64,000 bases of DNA from Compostimonas suwonensis (GCF_002797855.1 NZ_PGFB01000002.1:620001-684000), one strand, 5' to 3'. Counted from the stretch's first letter, positions 50,701 through 59,547 are shown. Notes: generated by a model from the sequence alone, not told the origin. Numbers and translations: made by a program.

Positions 50701-53595
50701 CTCCGCCGTCTCGCGCGGGCTCACGCCCACCGTCACCGTGCCCGTGCCCCGGGCGCCGAAACCGTCGACGACCTGGTACTCGAAGGTGTCGGTGCCCACG
50801 CTCGACGGACCGGCCGTGTACTCGAGCCAGGTCGCGCCGGTGTGCACGACGCCCTTCGACGGCGCCGAGGACTGCCCGAGGAGCTTCACGGAGTCGCCGT
50901 CGGGGTCGATGCCGTCGAGCGGCACGGGAATGCGCACCGTCTCGCCCGCGACCACACGAGCGGTGACCGGGCGCGGGGTCGGCTGCGTGTTCGCGGCGGG
51001 GTCGGCGGCCCGGACCGTGAGCGTCACCTCCGCGGTGGCCCACTGCCCGTCGGGGGCGACGACCCGGTAGCCCGCCGTGAAGGTCCCCGGCTCGGAGGGG
51101 GCGAGATACCGGAGGCTGCTGCCGCGCACGAACAGCAGGCCGCCCGAGACGTCGCGATCGAGCTCGGGGGCGAGAGTCAGGCGGTCGCCGTCGGGGTGGG
51201 AGTCGTTGGCCAGCACCGCGATGTCGACGGCGTCGCCCGCACGCACGGTCGCGGCATCCGCTCGGGCGATCGGCGGCTGGCGTGTCGGCGGCTCGGGGAT
51301 CTCCACCACGGTGACGGTGCCGACCGTCTCGGCGACGCCGTTGCTCACGCGATAGGGCACGTCGACGGAGCCGTCGGGCAGCGGTTGCACGAGCGTGATC
51401 CTGATGACGCTGCGATCGAGGACGTCGGCGCGCAGGCTCTCGGCCACCGCACCCGCGAAGCCGAGCACGGAGAGCACCCCGCCGGCCGGGTCGCGGTCGC
51501 CTGCGAGCACGTCGACCTCGACCGTGGAGCCGGGACGTGCGAAGACGGTGTGCTGGACGGTCACCGGCGGGGACCCGGTCTCGGGCGGGGCGAGAACCGT
51601 GACACGCACGACACCCGTCGTGGACTGATCGCCGTCGGAGACCGTGTAGCCCAGCTGCAGCTCGCCCGCGGCCTCCGGCACGATGCGGAAGGCGCCTGTG
51701 CCGAGCTCGGGCACGATCTGCACCCCGGCCTGCGCCGCGACCTCGGTGAGCCGGATCGTGCCCGTGCCGCCGCGCACGTGCGACAGCGGTTCGATCGTCG
51801 TCTCGCGCCCGGCGATCGCCTCGACGGCGAACGGCTCGGCCGTGAGGGGGACGTCACCGGGGTCGCGCACCGTGAGCTCCACCGAGCCCTGCCCGGTCGC
51901 GGTTCCGTCGCTGACGGTCGTCGAGATCGATCGGGCACCCGTCGTCGCGTCGGCGTCGGTGTAGACCAGGGTGCCGTCGGACTCGTGGGTCACGGTGTCG
52001 GGGGCTGCGACATCCGCCGAGCTCAGGTAGAACGCGTCGCCGTCCGGGTCGAACCAGTCGCCGAGCACGTTCGTCGTCAGCCGGGCGCCGAGGGCGAGCT
52101 GCGCCCGCGTCGGCCGCAGCTGGGCCGGGGGCGAGTTCTGCTCGGGAGGACGCACGGCCACGACCACCTGCGCCGTCGCGGTGCCGCCGTGCCCGTCGGA
52201 GATCGTGTACGAGAAGGCCAGCTCACCCGTCGCGGTGGCGGGGAGGGTGACGCGCACCCGCTGCCGGCCCGGCACGATCTCGACGACGACGTCGGAGGCA
52301 TCCGGCGCCCCGACCTCGTCGACGAGCAGCACGTCGCCGTTGGGATCGAAGTCGTTGGCGAGCACGGGCAGCACCGTCGTGCGGCCCGGCCGCGCACCGA
52401 AGCCGTCGTCGACGGCCACGGGCGCCTGCTCCACGGCCTGCGGTTCGGGCGGTGTGCTCGTGTCGCCGAGCTCCGGCGCGGACTCGTCGCTCGGCAGCAG
52501 CTCGTCCCAGTTCTCGACGAGACGGTTGCCGCTCTGCACGACCCAGGCGTCACCCGTCGCCGGGTCGTTGAGCACAACGCGGTCGGCGTTGGCCCGGAAC
52601 ACGAGCCCCGCAGCCGACCCGAGCCCCTGCAGGATGCCGCTCTCCCCCGCCTGCTCGCCGCACTGCCGCCACGAGCCGCCGTCGCCCCACGCGGCGAAGG
52701 TGCACCCCGACAGGGTGATGGGCGCGACCGGCTCACCCGCGTGGCCGTCGCTCACGATGCTCGCCTCGCTCGTCGCGAGGTCGACCCGCAGCAGTCGGGT
52801 CGAGCTCGCGAGATACGCGTGGGCGGAGTCGTCGGAGGACGCCTGCAGGAGCACGGCGCCCTCGTCCGGCAGGGCGTCGCCGATCTCGACCCGGCGCTCG
52901 GCGGTGATGAGCGCGCCCGTGGTGCGGTCGAAGACCACCCAGCCGTCGCCGGCCTCGGCCAGCTGGAGCTCGTGGAGGGGATCGATCGCGACGCGCTGCC
53001 GCTCGGCGGCTGCACCGGCCTCCCCCGCGCCGACCCGCAGCACCTCGGACAGGCCGGGTGCCAGCGCGATCACGCTCCCGCCCGAGACCACGACCTCGGC
53101 CCCCGGGCCGAGCCGCAGCTCGGGCGCCGAGCCGGCGTCGTAGCGCCCGAACTCGTCGAAGGGCACGAACCAGACGTCGCCGCTGTCGCGCTCGTGCACG
53201 ACGACTCGGTCGCCGGCCAGGAGCACGACGGGATCGCCCGCGGGCAGCGCCACGGGATCGGAGTCGGCGGATGTCGCGGGGTCGATGAGCCGGGCGGTGG
53301 CGGCGGCCGGGTCGACGGCGACCACACGGTTCTCGTGCTGCGCGACATCCACCGCCCCCTGCGTCGAGGCGATGACCGTGTTGAGCTCGGGGATCTGCGT
53401 GTTGACCCGCCCCACGGCGTGGCGCGAGGTGTTCGTGACCCAGACCGAGGCGTCGCCCAGGTTCAGGGTCTTCGTGTCGTAGCCCGACGACACGATCGCG
53501 ACGGCGGCCACGAGGGCTGCGACGAGCGAGCCGCTCGTCGCCGTGATGACGGCCGACCTGTGCGCGGCGATCCAGAGGGAGAAACTGCTCACCAC
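47761..53595 (-). CDS. Giant membrane-anchored Ig-like/FN3 repeat protein
   Basis: 1944 residues from a GTG at 53595 behind GGAAGG; ATG codons at 53643 and 53664 are alternatives. A membrane helix lies near 12-36. Residues 60-400 look like a beta-propeller (repeated VVVDP/VVFDR strands); about nine cadherin/Big_9-like domains follow, each opening with a phrase like ARPGRTTVLPVLANDFDPNGD; four FN3-type domains make up the C-terminal 450 residues. In relatives this family sits with MoxR, DUF58, transglutaminase, PP2C and FHA genes in an adhesion or secretion locus; none of those is present here. Confidence 0.85.
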   Translation of the reverse strand: MVSSFSLWIAAHRSAVITATSGSLVAALVAAVAIVSSGYDTKTLNLGDASVWVTNTSRHAVGRVNTQIPELNTVIASTQGAVDVAQHENRVVAVDPAAATARLIDPATSADSDPVALPAGDPVVLLAGDRVVVHERDSGDVWFVPFDEFGRYDAGSAPELRLGPGAEVVVSGGSVIALAPGLSEVLRVGAGEAGAAAERQRVAIDPLHELQLAEAGDGWVVFDRTTGALITAERRVEIGDALPDEGAVLLQASSDDSAHAYLASSTRLLRVDLATSEASIVSDGHAGEPVAPITLSGCTFAAWGDGGSWRQCGEQAGESGILQGLGSAAGLVFRANADRVVLNDPATGDAWVVQSGNRLVENWDELLPSDESAPELGDTSTPPEPQAVEQAPVAVDDGFGARPGRTTVLPVLANDFDPNGDVLLVDEVGAPDASDVVVEIVPGRQRVRVTLPATATGELAFSYTISDGHGGTATAQVVVAVRPPEQNSPPAQLRPTRAQLALGARLTTNVLGDWFDPDGDAFYLSSADVAAPDTVTHESDGTLVYTDADATTGARSISTTVSDGTATGQGSVELTVRDPGDVPLTAEPFAVEAIAGRETTIEPLSHVRGGTGTIRLTEVAAQAGVQIVPELGTGAFRIVPEAAGELQLGYTVSDGDQSTTGVVRVTVLAPPETGSPPVTVQHTVFARPGSTVEVDVLAGDRDPAGGVLSVLGFAGAVAESLRADVLDRSVIRITLVQPLPDGSVDVPYRVSNGVAETVGTVTVVEIPEPPTRQPPIARADAATVRAGDAVDIAVLANDSHPDGDRLTLAPELDRDVSGGLLFVRGSSLRYLAPSEPGTFTAGYRVVAPDGQWATAEVTLTVRAADPAANTQPTPRPVTARVVAGETVRIPVPLDGIDPDGDSVKLLGQSSAPSKGVVHTGATWLEYTAGPSSVGTDTFEYQVVDGFGARGTGTVTVGVSPRETAEGAPSAAPDEVTVRPGTTILARVLDNDSDPSGGELRLVSVDSGDLPGAATVRDGAVAVVAPDEPGRYGFVYEIANARGGSATAFLTVVVDPDAALARPQVDDTVLGLADVLGREQLDVAVLDNVFRGDGPRNALVVSIVGDGDATVRADKSVRVQVKAQRQIIPFAVAHPDDASVVAYGFIWVPGLDEALPQLRGDLQPLAVVSGSRLVIPLADVVMTASGGAVRIVDPGVVVATNANGEPLVVDERTLAFTSAPGYTGPASISVGVADAADPARTATLVIPVVVTPAVPQPPAFAGGTVELEPGQRKTVDLRAFTVLPVGDEAAPTFTIAAPPPGFGASLSDGVLTVSADTAVPRGGRGSIAVEVRDADGGAASGTIELVAVGSSRPLAAPVGDTVVVERGSSATIDLLANDTASNPFPGAPLTVTEVRGADAASLPPGVVVTPSADRSQLRVEVAADARVADAGLRYGVMDATGDPARVVWGTVRISVQDRPGPITGLRLTGTADRQLMVAFSPGPANNSPIAAYEVSVASEDGAVLSTTECRSTSCAVTTLGNGVGNRVLVSVAARNRVGLSDPVSLGQAVWSDVLPEAVTALTARPGDGRLQLSWNVARLPAGASAVRAYLVRVDGRDAATVAPASCAADVCSTTVAGLQNGVPVSIVVVAQNDAFRSLAVWPEATITAKPFGAPAATAVTANGDDGLGTATLSWAPFGGNGDSIRGYFVQSLGPGGTVGQACGVVSPPSTQVRVPTGGEVREIGRATTATFDGITQGGADYRFVVWGYNQAGCVSSEIVTVTPRPAPGPVTSVTGVMADVGTDYDYRIDSVAPVAPRYEVQRVDAAGAPVGEVATFSGSTVPRALTGGPFGEVYGYQLRACNVWGDFAACGPWAAQKAPAASITFELAGLSYAAETGEWTWTALPHNGSAVARFRCGSFSGTSGASLGAEMGCRTEWAVAPSDAWIQFQVGRIIRQIRPGDLPPH

Positions 53596-53736
53596 CCGAC
53601 GCCCTTCCACGCGAACCGCATTCCGCCCCCGCGAAACAACCATTCCCCGGGGAGAGTCATACACGCCCGAAGTGAACGGCAGGTGGTCTGTGACCCGCTC
53701 TGGGGGTGATCCGCAGCCGGGGCTCCGATCGATCGG

Positions 53737-54549
53737 TCAGCCGCGCACGGCGAGCTGCGCGCGCAAGAACTCGACGACCCGCTCGCGGGCTTCGAGAGCC
53801 GGATGACCCGGTGCCTCGCGCACCTCGCGCGTGAGCACCGAGTGGGCGCTCGCCGAGAAGCCGCCCGCATTGCCCGGCGAGGAGTCGAGCTCGATGACCT
53901 CGAACGCCTCGCCCAGTCGCGCCTTGATCGTGGCGAAACGCTCTCGCGGCACCGTCCTGTCCTCGCTGAACCGCAGGCCCAGCACGCACAGCTCGGAGCT
54001 CGCGGCCCGCTCGGCGATCCGGTCGAAGTCGGCATCGGTCACCCCGGCATCGGCCCGACGGGCGGCGCCCAGCGGGAACGGCACCGCGGGCTGGCTCATC
54101 ACGGGCGCGACCACCTCGTCGTCGACGGCCATGGCGAGCGCGAAACCGCCCGTGAAGCACATGCCGATCACCCCGACGCCGCGACCGGGAGTGCGCGCGG
54201 CGAGCTCTGCGGCGACCGCACGGAGGTAGTCGGTGATGGGGCGGCGTGCTGCGACGCTGAACGCCCGGAATTCGGATGAGACGCACAGCCGCGAGAGCAC
54301 ACGCGCCGTGTATCCCCCGCTCGCCGCTCGGCCCGGCTCCCCGAATGGCGAGGGAACGACGACCGTGAAGCCCTCGTCGACGAGATGCTGCGCGAGGCCG
54401 AGAACCTGCGGGGTGATCCCCGGCACCTCCGGTATGAGAACGACCCCTGGTCCGGCGCCCTTCTCGTAGCAGTCGTAGCTCAAGCCCGCACCCGTGAACG
54501 GGGAACGGGTCCATCCGTCGAGGTCGCCGAGCGGCGCGGAGTCGGTCAT
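53737..54549 (-). CDS. Dienelactone-hydrolase-family alpha/beta hydrolase
   Basis: 270 residues. The family nucleophile elbow GMCFTGGFA carries Cys, as in carboxymethylenebutenolidase; the N-terminal PGVVLIPEVPGITPQV strand and the terminal GNAGGFSASAHSVLTREV block with His complete the Cys/Asp/His triad region. It would hydrolyse lactones or other cyclic esters. It stands alone between two unrelated genes; no aromatic degradation genes are nearby. Confidence 0.85.
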   Translation of the reverse strand: MTDSAPLGDLDGWTRSPFTGAGLSYDCYEKGAGPGVVLIPEVPGITPQVLGLAQHLVDEGFTVVVPSPFGEPGRAASGGYTARVLSRLCVSSEFRAFSVAARRPITDYLRAVAAELAARTPGRGVGVIGMCFTGGFALAMAVDDEVVAPVMSQPAVPFPLGAARRADAGVTDADFDRIAERAASSELCVLGLRFSEDRTVPRERFATIKARLGEAFEVIELDSSPGNAGGFSASAHSVLTREVREAPGHPALEARERVVEFLRAQLAVRG

Positions 54550-54751
54550 GTGTGAAAGGCTAACGAATGTCCATGATTACGGGCGCAACATCGTTGTCTG
54601 CGCGCGCCCGCGACACGCATTCGGTACCATGCAGTGAAGTGTCGTCGGATCCCAAGAAAAACACCACCGATTTTGCGACATGAGGCCATCACTTTCGTTG
54701 TCATGAGCGACGCACCAGTAAAGTTGAATGTGCTGATAAGTGAGGAGTTTC

Positions 54752-55405
54752 ATGCTCAAGCAGGCCCGTGCATTCGAGACGCGCGAGACGATCGTCCGAG
54801 CAGCTGGACTCGTGTTCTCGCAACTGAGTTATTCGACCGCGAAACTCTCGGACATCATCCAAGAGTCGGGGGTGACTCAGGGAGCTCTGTACTTTCATTT
54901 CGAGTCGAAGCGTGACCTCGCACTCGAGGTGATCCGACGCCAGCACGAGATCTCTCTCGGCAGCGGCGAGGAGTTCCTGCGGAGCGACGTGCCCGGCATC
55001 GAGGGGCTCGTGCTGCTCTCCCGAGAGCTCGCGACGCAACTGACGACGAACCCGATCGTGCGGGCCGGACTGCGCCTGGGCACCGAGTCGTCGAACTTCT
55101 TCCCGGAGTTCGCGCGCGGCCCCTACGTCGACTGGATCAACACGAGCGAGAAGTTCCTGCACAAAGCCGTCGCCGAGGGCGACGTGCTGCCGGCGACCAA
55201 CGTGCCCGACGTGGCGAACTTCGTCATCGAGGCCTTCACGGGCGCCCAGATGGTCTCGCAGGTGATCTCGGAGTGGGCCGACCTCTCCGACCGCCTGGTG
55301 CGGATGTGGGAGCTCGTGCTCAACGGGATCGTCGTGCCCGAGCGCCGCGAGAAATACGCTGCACTGCCCGAGCGCGTGCGTCTCGACGTCGTCACAGCGC
55401 GCTAG
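54752..55405 (+). CDS. TetR-family regulator resembling gamma-butyrolactone receptors
   Basis: 217 residues from the ATG at 54752 (GTGAGGAGTTTC before it). HTH 8-55: RETIVRAAGLVFSQLSYSTAKLSDI then SGVTQGALYFHFESKRDLALEVI, the phrase shared by ArpA/ScbR-type autoregulator receptors. The ligand domain is about 150 residues and not diagnostic. No AfsA-like synthase or antibiotic cluster is next to it, so it may answer a signal made elsewhere. The 202-base region 54550-54751 between it and the divergent hydrolase holds no clear operator that I can name. Confidence 0.8.
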   Translation: MLKQARAFETRETIVRAAGLVFSQLSYSTAKLSDIIQESGVTQGALYFHFESKRDLALEVIRRQHEISLGSGEEFLRSDVPGIEGLVLLSRELATQLTTNPIVRAGLRLGTESSNFFPEFARGPYVDWINTSEKFLHKAVAEGDVLPATNVPDVANFVIEAFTGAQMVSQVISEWADLSDRLVRMWELVLNGIVVPERREKYAALPERVRLDVVTAR

Positions 55406-55466
55406 CGCCACCCGCGCCGAGAACCGCCCCTACCGAGAACCGGCCCGAGGGCTGGGCGACGGTGAC

Positions 55467-55506
55467 GTGCTGGGCGACCGGTCAGCACCGACCGATCGCC
55501 CAGCAC
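55467..55506. terminator. Long hairpin after the TetR gene
   Basis: GTGCTGGGCGA (55467-55477) pairs with TCGCCCAGCAC (55496-55506), and CGGTC/GACCG inside extends it to an almost continuous 16-bp stem. It lies 62 bases after the TetR stop. The rest of the 301-base gap 55406-55706 shows nothing else I can support. Confidence 0.65.
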
Positions 55507-55706
55507 CGTGAGGTGCGCATCACAACGCACCACTACTGTCGTACCCCCACGGATACCTCGGCGCCGCACGGCCGCCTCGGTGTGGGTCTCCGCGCGTCAT
55601 CGTACGCCGCCAGCGACGACCGTATACCGCTCCTCGGGTTTCGGCAATGAGCATCACGCTGCTCGCGGCCTGCCAACGAGCGGATGCCGTGTGCCAGGGT
55701 AGTGCC

Positions 55707-56501
55707 ATGACCACTCATGACTCGTTCCTCGGGTGGGCGCGCAACATCCTCGCCCACCGTCACGGCGGCTCCGGCATCCATCACGATGCCGAACGCGCCC
55801 ACACGGTCTACCAGACGTCGACCATGAGCGCCCTCGTCGACGGCATCTACGACGGCGACGTGAGCGTCGCGGAGCTTCTCGGCCACGGCGACTTCGGCGT
55901 CGGCACCTTCAACCATCTCGACGGCGAGATGGTCGTGCTCGACGGCGTCTGCCACCACCTGCGCTCCGACGGCAGCGCTCACGTCGCGGATGACACCGAG
56001 CTCACCCCCTTCGCGGTCGTGACCTGGTTCGGGGCGGAGCAGACCTTCGCCGTGACGGAGCCCACCTCGAAGGCGCAGCTCGTGGAGTGGATCGACAGGA
56101 CGATCGTGAGCGAGAACCTCTTCTACGCGGTGCGGGTGACCGGCAGCTTCGCGCGTGTGCACACCCGCACGGCCGTCGAGCAGCACCGGCCGTATCCGCG
56201 GCTGAGCGAGGCGGCCGCGGGGCAGGAGGAGATGGTCTTCACCGAGGTCACCGGCACTCTCGCCGGCTTCCGCACCCCCGACTACGAGCAGGGCATCTCG
56301 GTGGCCGGCTATCACCTGCACTTCCTCGACTCCGGTCGTCACCGCGGCGGCCACATGCTCGACTTCGTGCTCGATCACGGCGAGGTCGCCATCTGCGCCT
56401 CGAGCGATCTGCACCTGAGCCTGCCCCGCTCGGGCGCCTTCCTGCACGGCGATCTCGCGCCGCACGACCTCGACGCCCAGATCGAGCGCAGCGAGGGCTG
56501 A
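55707..56501 (+). CDS. budA: Alpha-acetolactate decarboxylase
   Basis: 264 residues. VYQTSTMSALVDGIYDGDVSVAELLGHGDFGVGTFNHLDGEMV is the N-terminal family signature spread over 35-75; the zinc ligands are in VAGYHLHFL and the later RGGHMLDF. The enzyme turns 2-acetolactate into acetoin and CO2, as an overflow route or to balance branched-chain amino acid synthesis. The acetolactate synthase usually paired with it is not in this window. Confidence 0.93.
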   Translation: MTTHDSFLGWARNILAHRHGGSGIHHDAERAHTVYQTSTMSALVDGIYDGDVSVAELLGHGDFGVGTFNHLDGEMVVLDGVCHHLRSDGSAHVADDTELTPFAVVTWFGAEQTFAVTEPTSKAQLVEWIDRTIVSENLFYAVRVTGSFARVHTRTAVEQHRPYPRLSEAAAGQEEMVFTEVTGTLAGFRTPDYEQGISVAGYHLHFLDSGRHRGGHMLDFVLDHGEVAICASSDLHLSLPRSGAFLHGDLAPHDLDAQIERSEG

Positions 56502-56540
56502 GTCAGGTCGTCACGGCGCGGAAAGCCCCGTCAGCACGGG

Positions 56541-56584
56541 ATGCCGCGCCCGCGGAGGATGCCGCGCCCGCGGAGGATGCCGCG
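56541..56584. repeat. 18-bp tandem repeat, 2.4 copies
   Basis: ATGCCGCGCCCGCGGAGG occurs at 56541-56558 and 56559-56576, with a partial third copy to 56584, directly at the 3' edge of the decayed SDR gene. Slippage in GC-rich DNA after loss of coding constraint is the simplest explanation. Confidence 0.85.
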
Positions 56585-57098
56585 TCAGCGCCCGACTCGG
56601 GCGGTGCTCGCCACGAGACGGGTGGGCAGCACGCGCGACAGCGCGACGATGACCTTGTAGCGCGCCGTCGGGATCGAGACCGCCTTGCCTCTCGCGACGT
56701 CCCTCAGCGCGATGCGCACGAGCTGCTCCGCCTGCAGCCACAGGAGATCGGGGATGCCCTCGGTGCCGACATCCATCCGCTGGTGGAACTCGGTGCGCAC
56801 GAAGCCGGGCGCGACCGCCGTGACGGAGACCCCGCGGGGCTTGTAGCTCGCGTTCGCCCAGCGGCTGAAGCTGATCAGCCACGCCTTCGCCGCGCCGTAG
56901 GTGCCGCGCGGGGTGAACCCGCGACGCTCGCGATGTTGACGATCGTTCCGCGGCGACGCGGCAGCATCTGGCCGAGAGCCGCATGGGTCAGCCGCAGCGG
57001 CACGGCGACGAGGAGCCCCGTGCCGCGGGCTGCCGGGCGAACTCGGCGCCGATGCCCGCGGTGGCGCCCGTGATCACTGCGAGGGGCCGTGTGCTCAT
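56585..57098 (-). pseudogene. Decayed short-chain dehydrogenase/reductase gene
   Basis: It starts well at 57098 (MSTRPLAVITGATAGIGAEFAR, the TGxxxGIG cofactor motif split here), then a deletion of roughly 90 codons joins the N-terminus to a middle part in another frame (RRGTIVNIASVAG). A second frameshift near 56925 leads to the C-terminal part (AAKAWLISFSRWANAS, then VAPGFVRTEFHQRMD), ending at 56585. The catalytic YxxxK shows as TYGAAKA. An intact relative would be about 260 residues. No functional product is possible. Confidence 0.85.
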
Positions 57099-57107
57099 AG
57101 CCCAAAA

Positions 57108-57794
57108 CTAGCGGATGAGCCCGTTCTCGTAGGCGTGCGCCACGAGCTGCACCCTCGAGTGCATGCCGAGCTTGCCGAGGATGCTGGAGATGTGGCTCTT
57201 CACCGTGGTCTCGCTGATGAAGGCGGTCGCCGCGATCTCGGCGTTGCTCAGGCCGCGGGCCGCGAAGAGGAACACCTCCTTCTCCCTCGCCGAGAGCACC
57301 TCGATGGAGGTGTCGGCGGGCGGCAGCTCTCGCTGCGGCGCCAGATCGCGGATGAGCCCGACCGTGCTGCTCGGCGCGATGACGGACTGCCCGGCGTGCA
57401 CCGCCCGGATCGAGGCGAGCAGGAACTCGGGTGTCGCGTCTTTCATGATGAAGCCGCTCGCGCCCGCGGTGATCGCGCTGAGCACGGCGACGTCGCGCTG
57501 ATAGGTCGTGAGCACGATGATGTTCGGCGGCTTCGCGAGGCCCGCGGCCAGGATGCGCTCGGTCGCGGTCACGCCGTCGGCCTTCGGCATCCGGATGTCC
57601 ATGAGGATGACGTCGGGCTGTTCCCGGAGCGCGAGCTCCACGATCTGCTCGCCGTCGTACGCGACGCCGGCGAAGGCGAGGTCGTCCTGCGACTCGACGA
57701 GCATGCGGATGCCGGAGCAGAAGAGCGTCTGGTCGTCGGCGATCGCCACCCGGATGGCGGGCGCGGCGAAGCTCGCGGGAGTCGTGGCTGTCAC
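57108..57794 (-). CDS. NarL/FixJ-family response regulator
   Basis: 228 residues from a GTG at 57794 that overlaps the kinase stop (GTGA). Receiver domain with DD at 20-21, phospho-acceptor Asp66 (VILMDIRMP) and the MKDAT lysine; a linker, then a LuxR-type HTH (LSAREKEVFLFAARGLSNAEIA, recognition helix near SETTVKSHISSILGKL). The cognate kinase is encoded directly upstream. It could contribute to control of the neighbouring ECF regulon, which is only positional evidence. Confidence 0.92.
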   Translation of the reverse strand: MTATTPASFAAPAIRVAIADDQTLFCSGIRMLVESQDDLAFAGVAYDGEQIVELALREQPDVILMDIRMPKADGVTATERILAAGLAKPPNIIVLTTYQRDVAVLSAITAGASGFIMKDATPEFLLASIRAVHAGQSVIAPSSTVGLIRDLAPQRELPPADTSIEVLSAREKEVFLFAARGLSNAEIAATAFISETTVKSHISSILGKLGMHSRVQLVAHAYENGLIR

Positions 57795-59056
57795 CGGGCC
57801 ACGCTCCCCTCGACGGCGCCGGAGCGGAGGGCCTCGGCCGTGGGGATGAAGGCCGTGACGAGGAAGCAGCGCGGATCGTCGTCGTCCGTTCCCACCGTGA
57901 GCCATCCCCCGGCGAGCCGCGCGCGCTCACGCATCCCGCGCACCCCGCGCGTCGGGGCTCCGGATGCCGCAGGCACCCCGGCCGTCGCCGTCGACTCGCC
58001 CCTCGACGTCACGGTGAGCGCCAGCCCGGGCCCGCGCCAGTCGAAGGCGATCCGGGCCCGGGCCTGCGATCCCGCGTGCTTGAGGGCGTTCGTGAGGCTC
58101 TCCTGCACGATCCGGTAGACCGCGAGCTGCTGGCCGGTCGTGAGGGAGGCCTGCCCGCCGAACACGTCGAGCTCGACGGCCAGGCCGGCAGCGCGCATCC
58201 GCTCCAGCAGCGCCTCGAGATCGTCGAGGGTCGGATGCGAATGGCCTTCCGGCTCGGAGACCAGCGAGTCGATGAGCATCCGCACCTCGACGAGCGACTC
58301 CCTCGCCGACTGCGCGATCGCGATGAGGGAGGTCGTGGTCGACTCCGGGCGCTTCTCGGCGAGGTAGCGCGCACCGTCGGCCTGGGCGAGGATGACCGAC
58401 AGCGAATGCGCCATGATGTCGTGCACGTCCTGTGCGATGCGGTCGCGTTCCGACGACAGCACGAGCTCGGCCTCGCTCACGGCGAGCTCGGCCTGCGCCT
58501 CCCGGCGCAGGGCCTCGCTCGTGTTGCGGTCCGAGCGGGCGCGGAGACCGAAGCCGATGAACCAGCAGGCGAGCGCGAGCGTCAGGATCACGATCGACCA
58601 GATCACGAAACTCGACCAGAGCTGCGGATCGTGCGGGCCCCACCCGTTCAGCACACCCGAGTCGTCGAACCAGGAGAGCCACGGCAGGGTGAGCAGAGCC
58701 GCGATCGCCACGGCGTAGACGCAGAAGAGCGGCAGCGACATCCTGCGCAGTGCGGCCGGGGCGACCCTCGACACCACGACTCCCACGACGAGCAGGCCGA
58801 GGTACGCGGGCCACGCGGTCTGCCCGAAGCGCATGAAGACCCCGAGCAGCTGGCCGAGCAGGAGGATGCCGATGAGCCCGACGGCGAGCCACGGCAGCAG
58901 CTTGCTCACCGCGATGGCCAGGCCGATCATCGCGAACGGCAGCCAGCCCCAGGTCGCCCAGCCCGAGTAGCCGTCCTCGAACCGACCGACCTCGGCGAAC
59001 AGCCAGAACACCACGAATCCCAGGCCGACCACCGGTTCGACGGCCGGCCGCACCAT
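57791..59056 (-). CDS. NarL-type (HisKA_3) sensor histidine kinase
   Basis: 421 residues from the ATG at 59056; a GTG at 59074 is an alternative. Five or six membrane helices in 1-170, then the phospho-acceptor helix SERDRIAQDVHDIMAHSLSV with His212, and an HATPase_c domain with ESLTNALKHAG and GVRGMRERARLAGG. Little extracellular sequence suggests intramembrane sensing. It is coupled to the response regulator. The ECF regulon nearby encodes an isolated, His-less copy of such a dimerization helix (61701-61970), which might pair with this kinase. Confidence 0.9.
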   Translation of the reverse strand: MVRPAVEPVVGLGFVVFWLFAEVGRFEDGYSGWATWGWLPFAMIGLAIAVSKLLPWLAVGLIGILLLGQLLGVFMRFGQTAWPAYLGLLVVGVVVSRVAPAALRRMSLPLFCVYAVAIAALLTLPWLSWFDDSGVLNGWGPHDPQLWSSFVIWSIVILTLALACWFIGFGLRARSDRNTSEALRREAQAELAVSEAELVLSSERDRIAQDVHDIMAHSLSVILAQADGARYLAEKRPESTTTSLIAIAQSARESLVEVRMLIDSLVSEPEGHSHPTLDDLEALLERMRAAGLAVELDVFGGQASLTTGQQLAVYRIVQESLTNALKHAGSQARARIAFDWRGPGLALTVTSRGESTATAGVPAASGAPTRGVRGMRERARLAGGWLTVGTDDDDPRCFLVTAFIPTAEALRSGAVEGSVAR

Positions 59057-59388
59057 TCTCTGCACAGACTTCACCCTTGCAACCGTACGAGCACGGGGCG
59101 GGATCTCGGCACGATCCGGCGCTTTTTCGTCCCCGAGGAGGAGGTGGCCCCTCCTCCGGGCCCGCGTCACGCGCACCCGGGTGCCCGATGTCGGGTGCCG
59201 GATGCCGGATGCCGGATGCGGATGCCGGAGTGTCGAGTGGCGGAGTGTCGAGAAGGGCCGCCTGCGAAGCCAGCACGCGGCCCTTCTCTTTCATCCCCCA
59301 CTGTCGCCGACGCCTCGGAAGCAGAGCGGAATCCGCGCGCACGGCGACAACTGTGAAGTCACCTTTCAGCGCCCCACACCCACTGAAT

Positions 59389-59412
59389 GTCCGCGCACCG
59401 CCGAAAGGTTCC
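59389..59412 (-). promoter_or_regulatory. ECF-type promoter, minus strand
   Basis: Read leftward: GGAACCTTTCGG, then CGGACA with exactly 19 bases from the first G of GGAAC to the C of CGGAC. It is the same layout as 59524, 61667 and 61535. It points towards the hairpin at 59250-59288 and, 330 bases on, the sensor kinase gene. Confidence 0.6.
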
Positions 59413-59523
59413 ATCCGCTCGCACAATCGTCGAAAAGAATCAGCTCGCCCGCGCACAGGCGCCGGCCGAGACGCCTCGCCGGTCGTCCCGCTCACGACGC
59501 GGAGAGGGAAAACGTGCGAGTGT

Positions 59524-59547
59524 GGAACCTTTCCGGGGTATGCGGAC
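59524..59547 (+). promoter_or_regulatory. ECF-type promoter of the sigma factor gene (copy B)
   Basis: GGAACCTTTCCGG (from 59524) and CGGACA (from 59543), 19 bases apart start to start, 18 bases before the ATG at 59565. The sigma factor very probably recognises this site itself, giving autoregulation. Confidence 0.75.
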
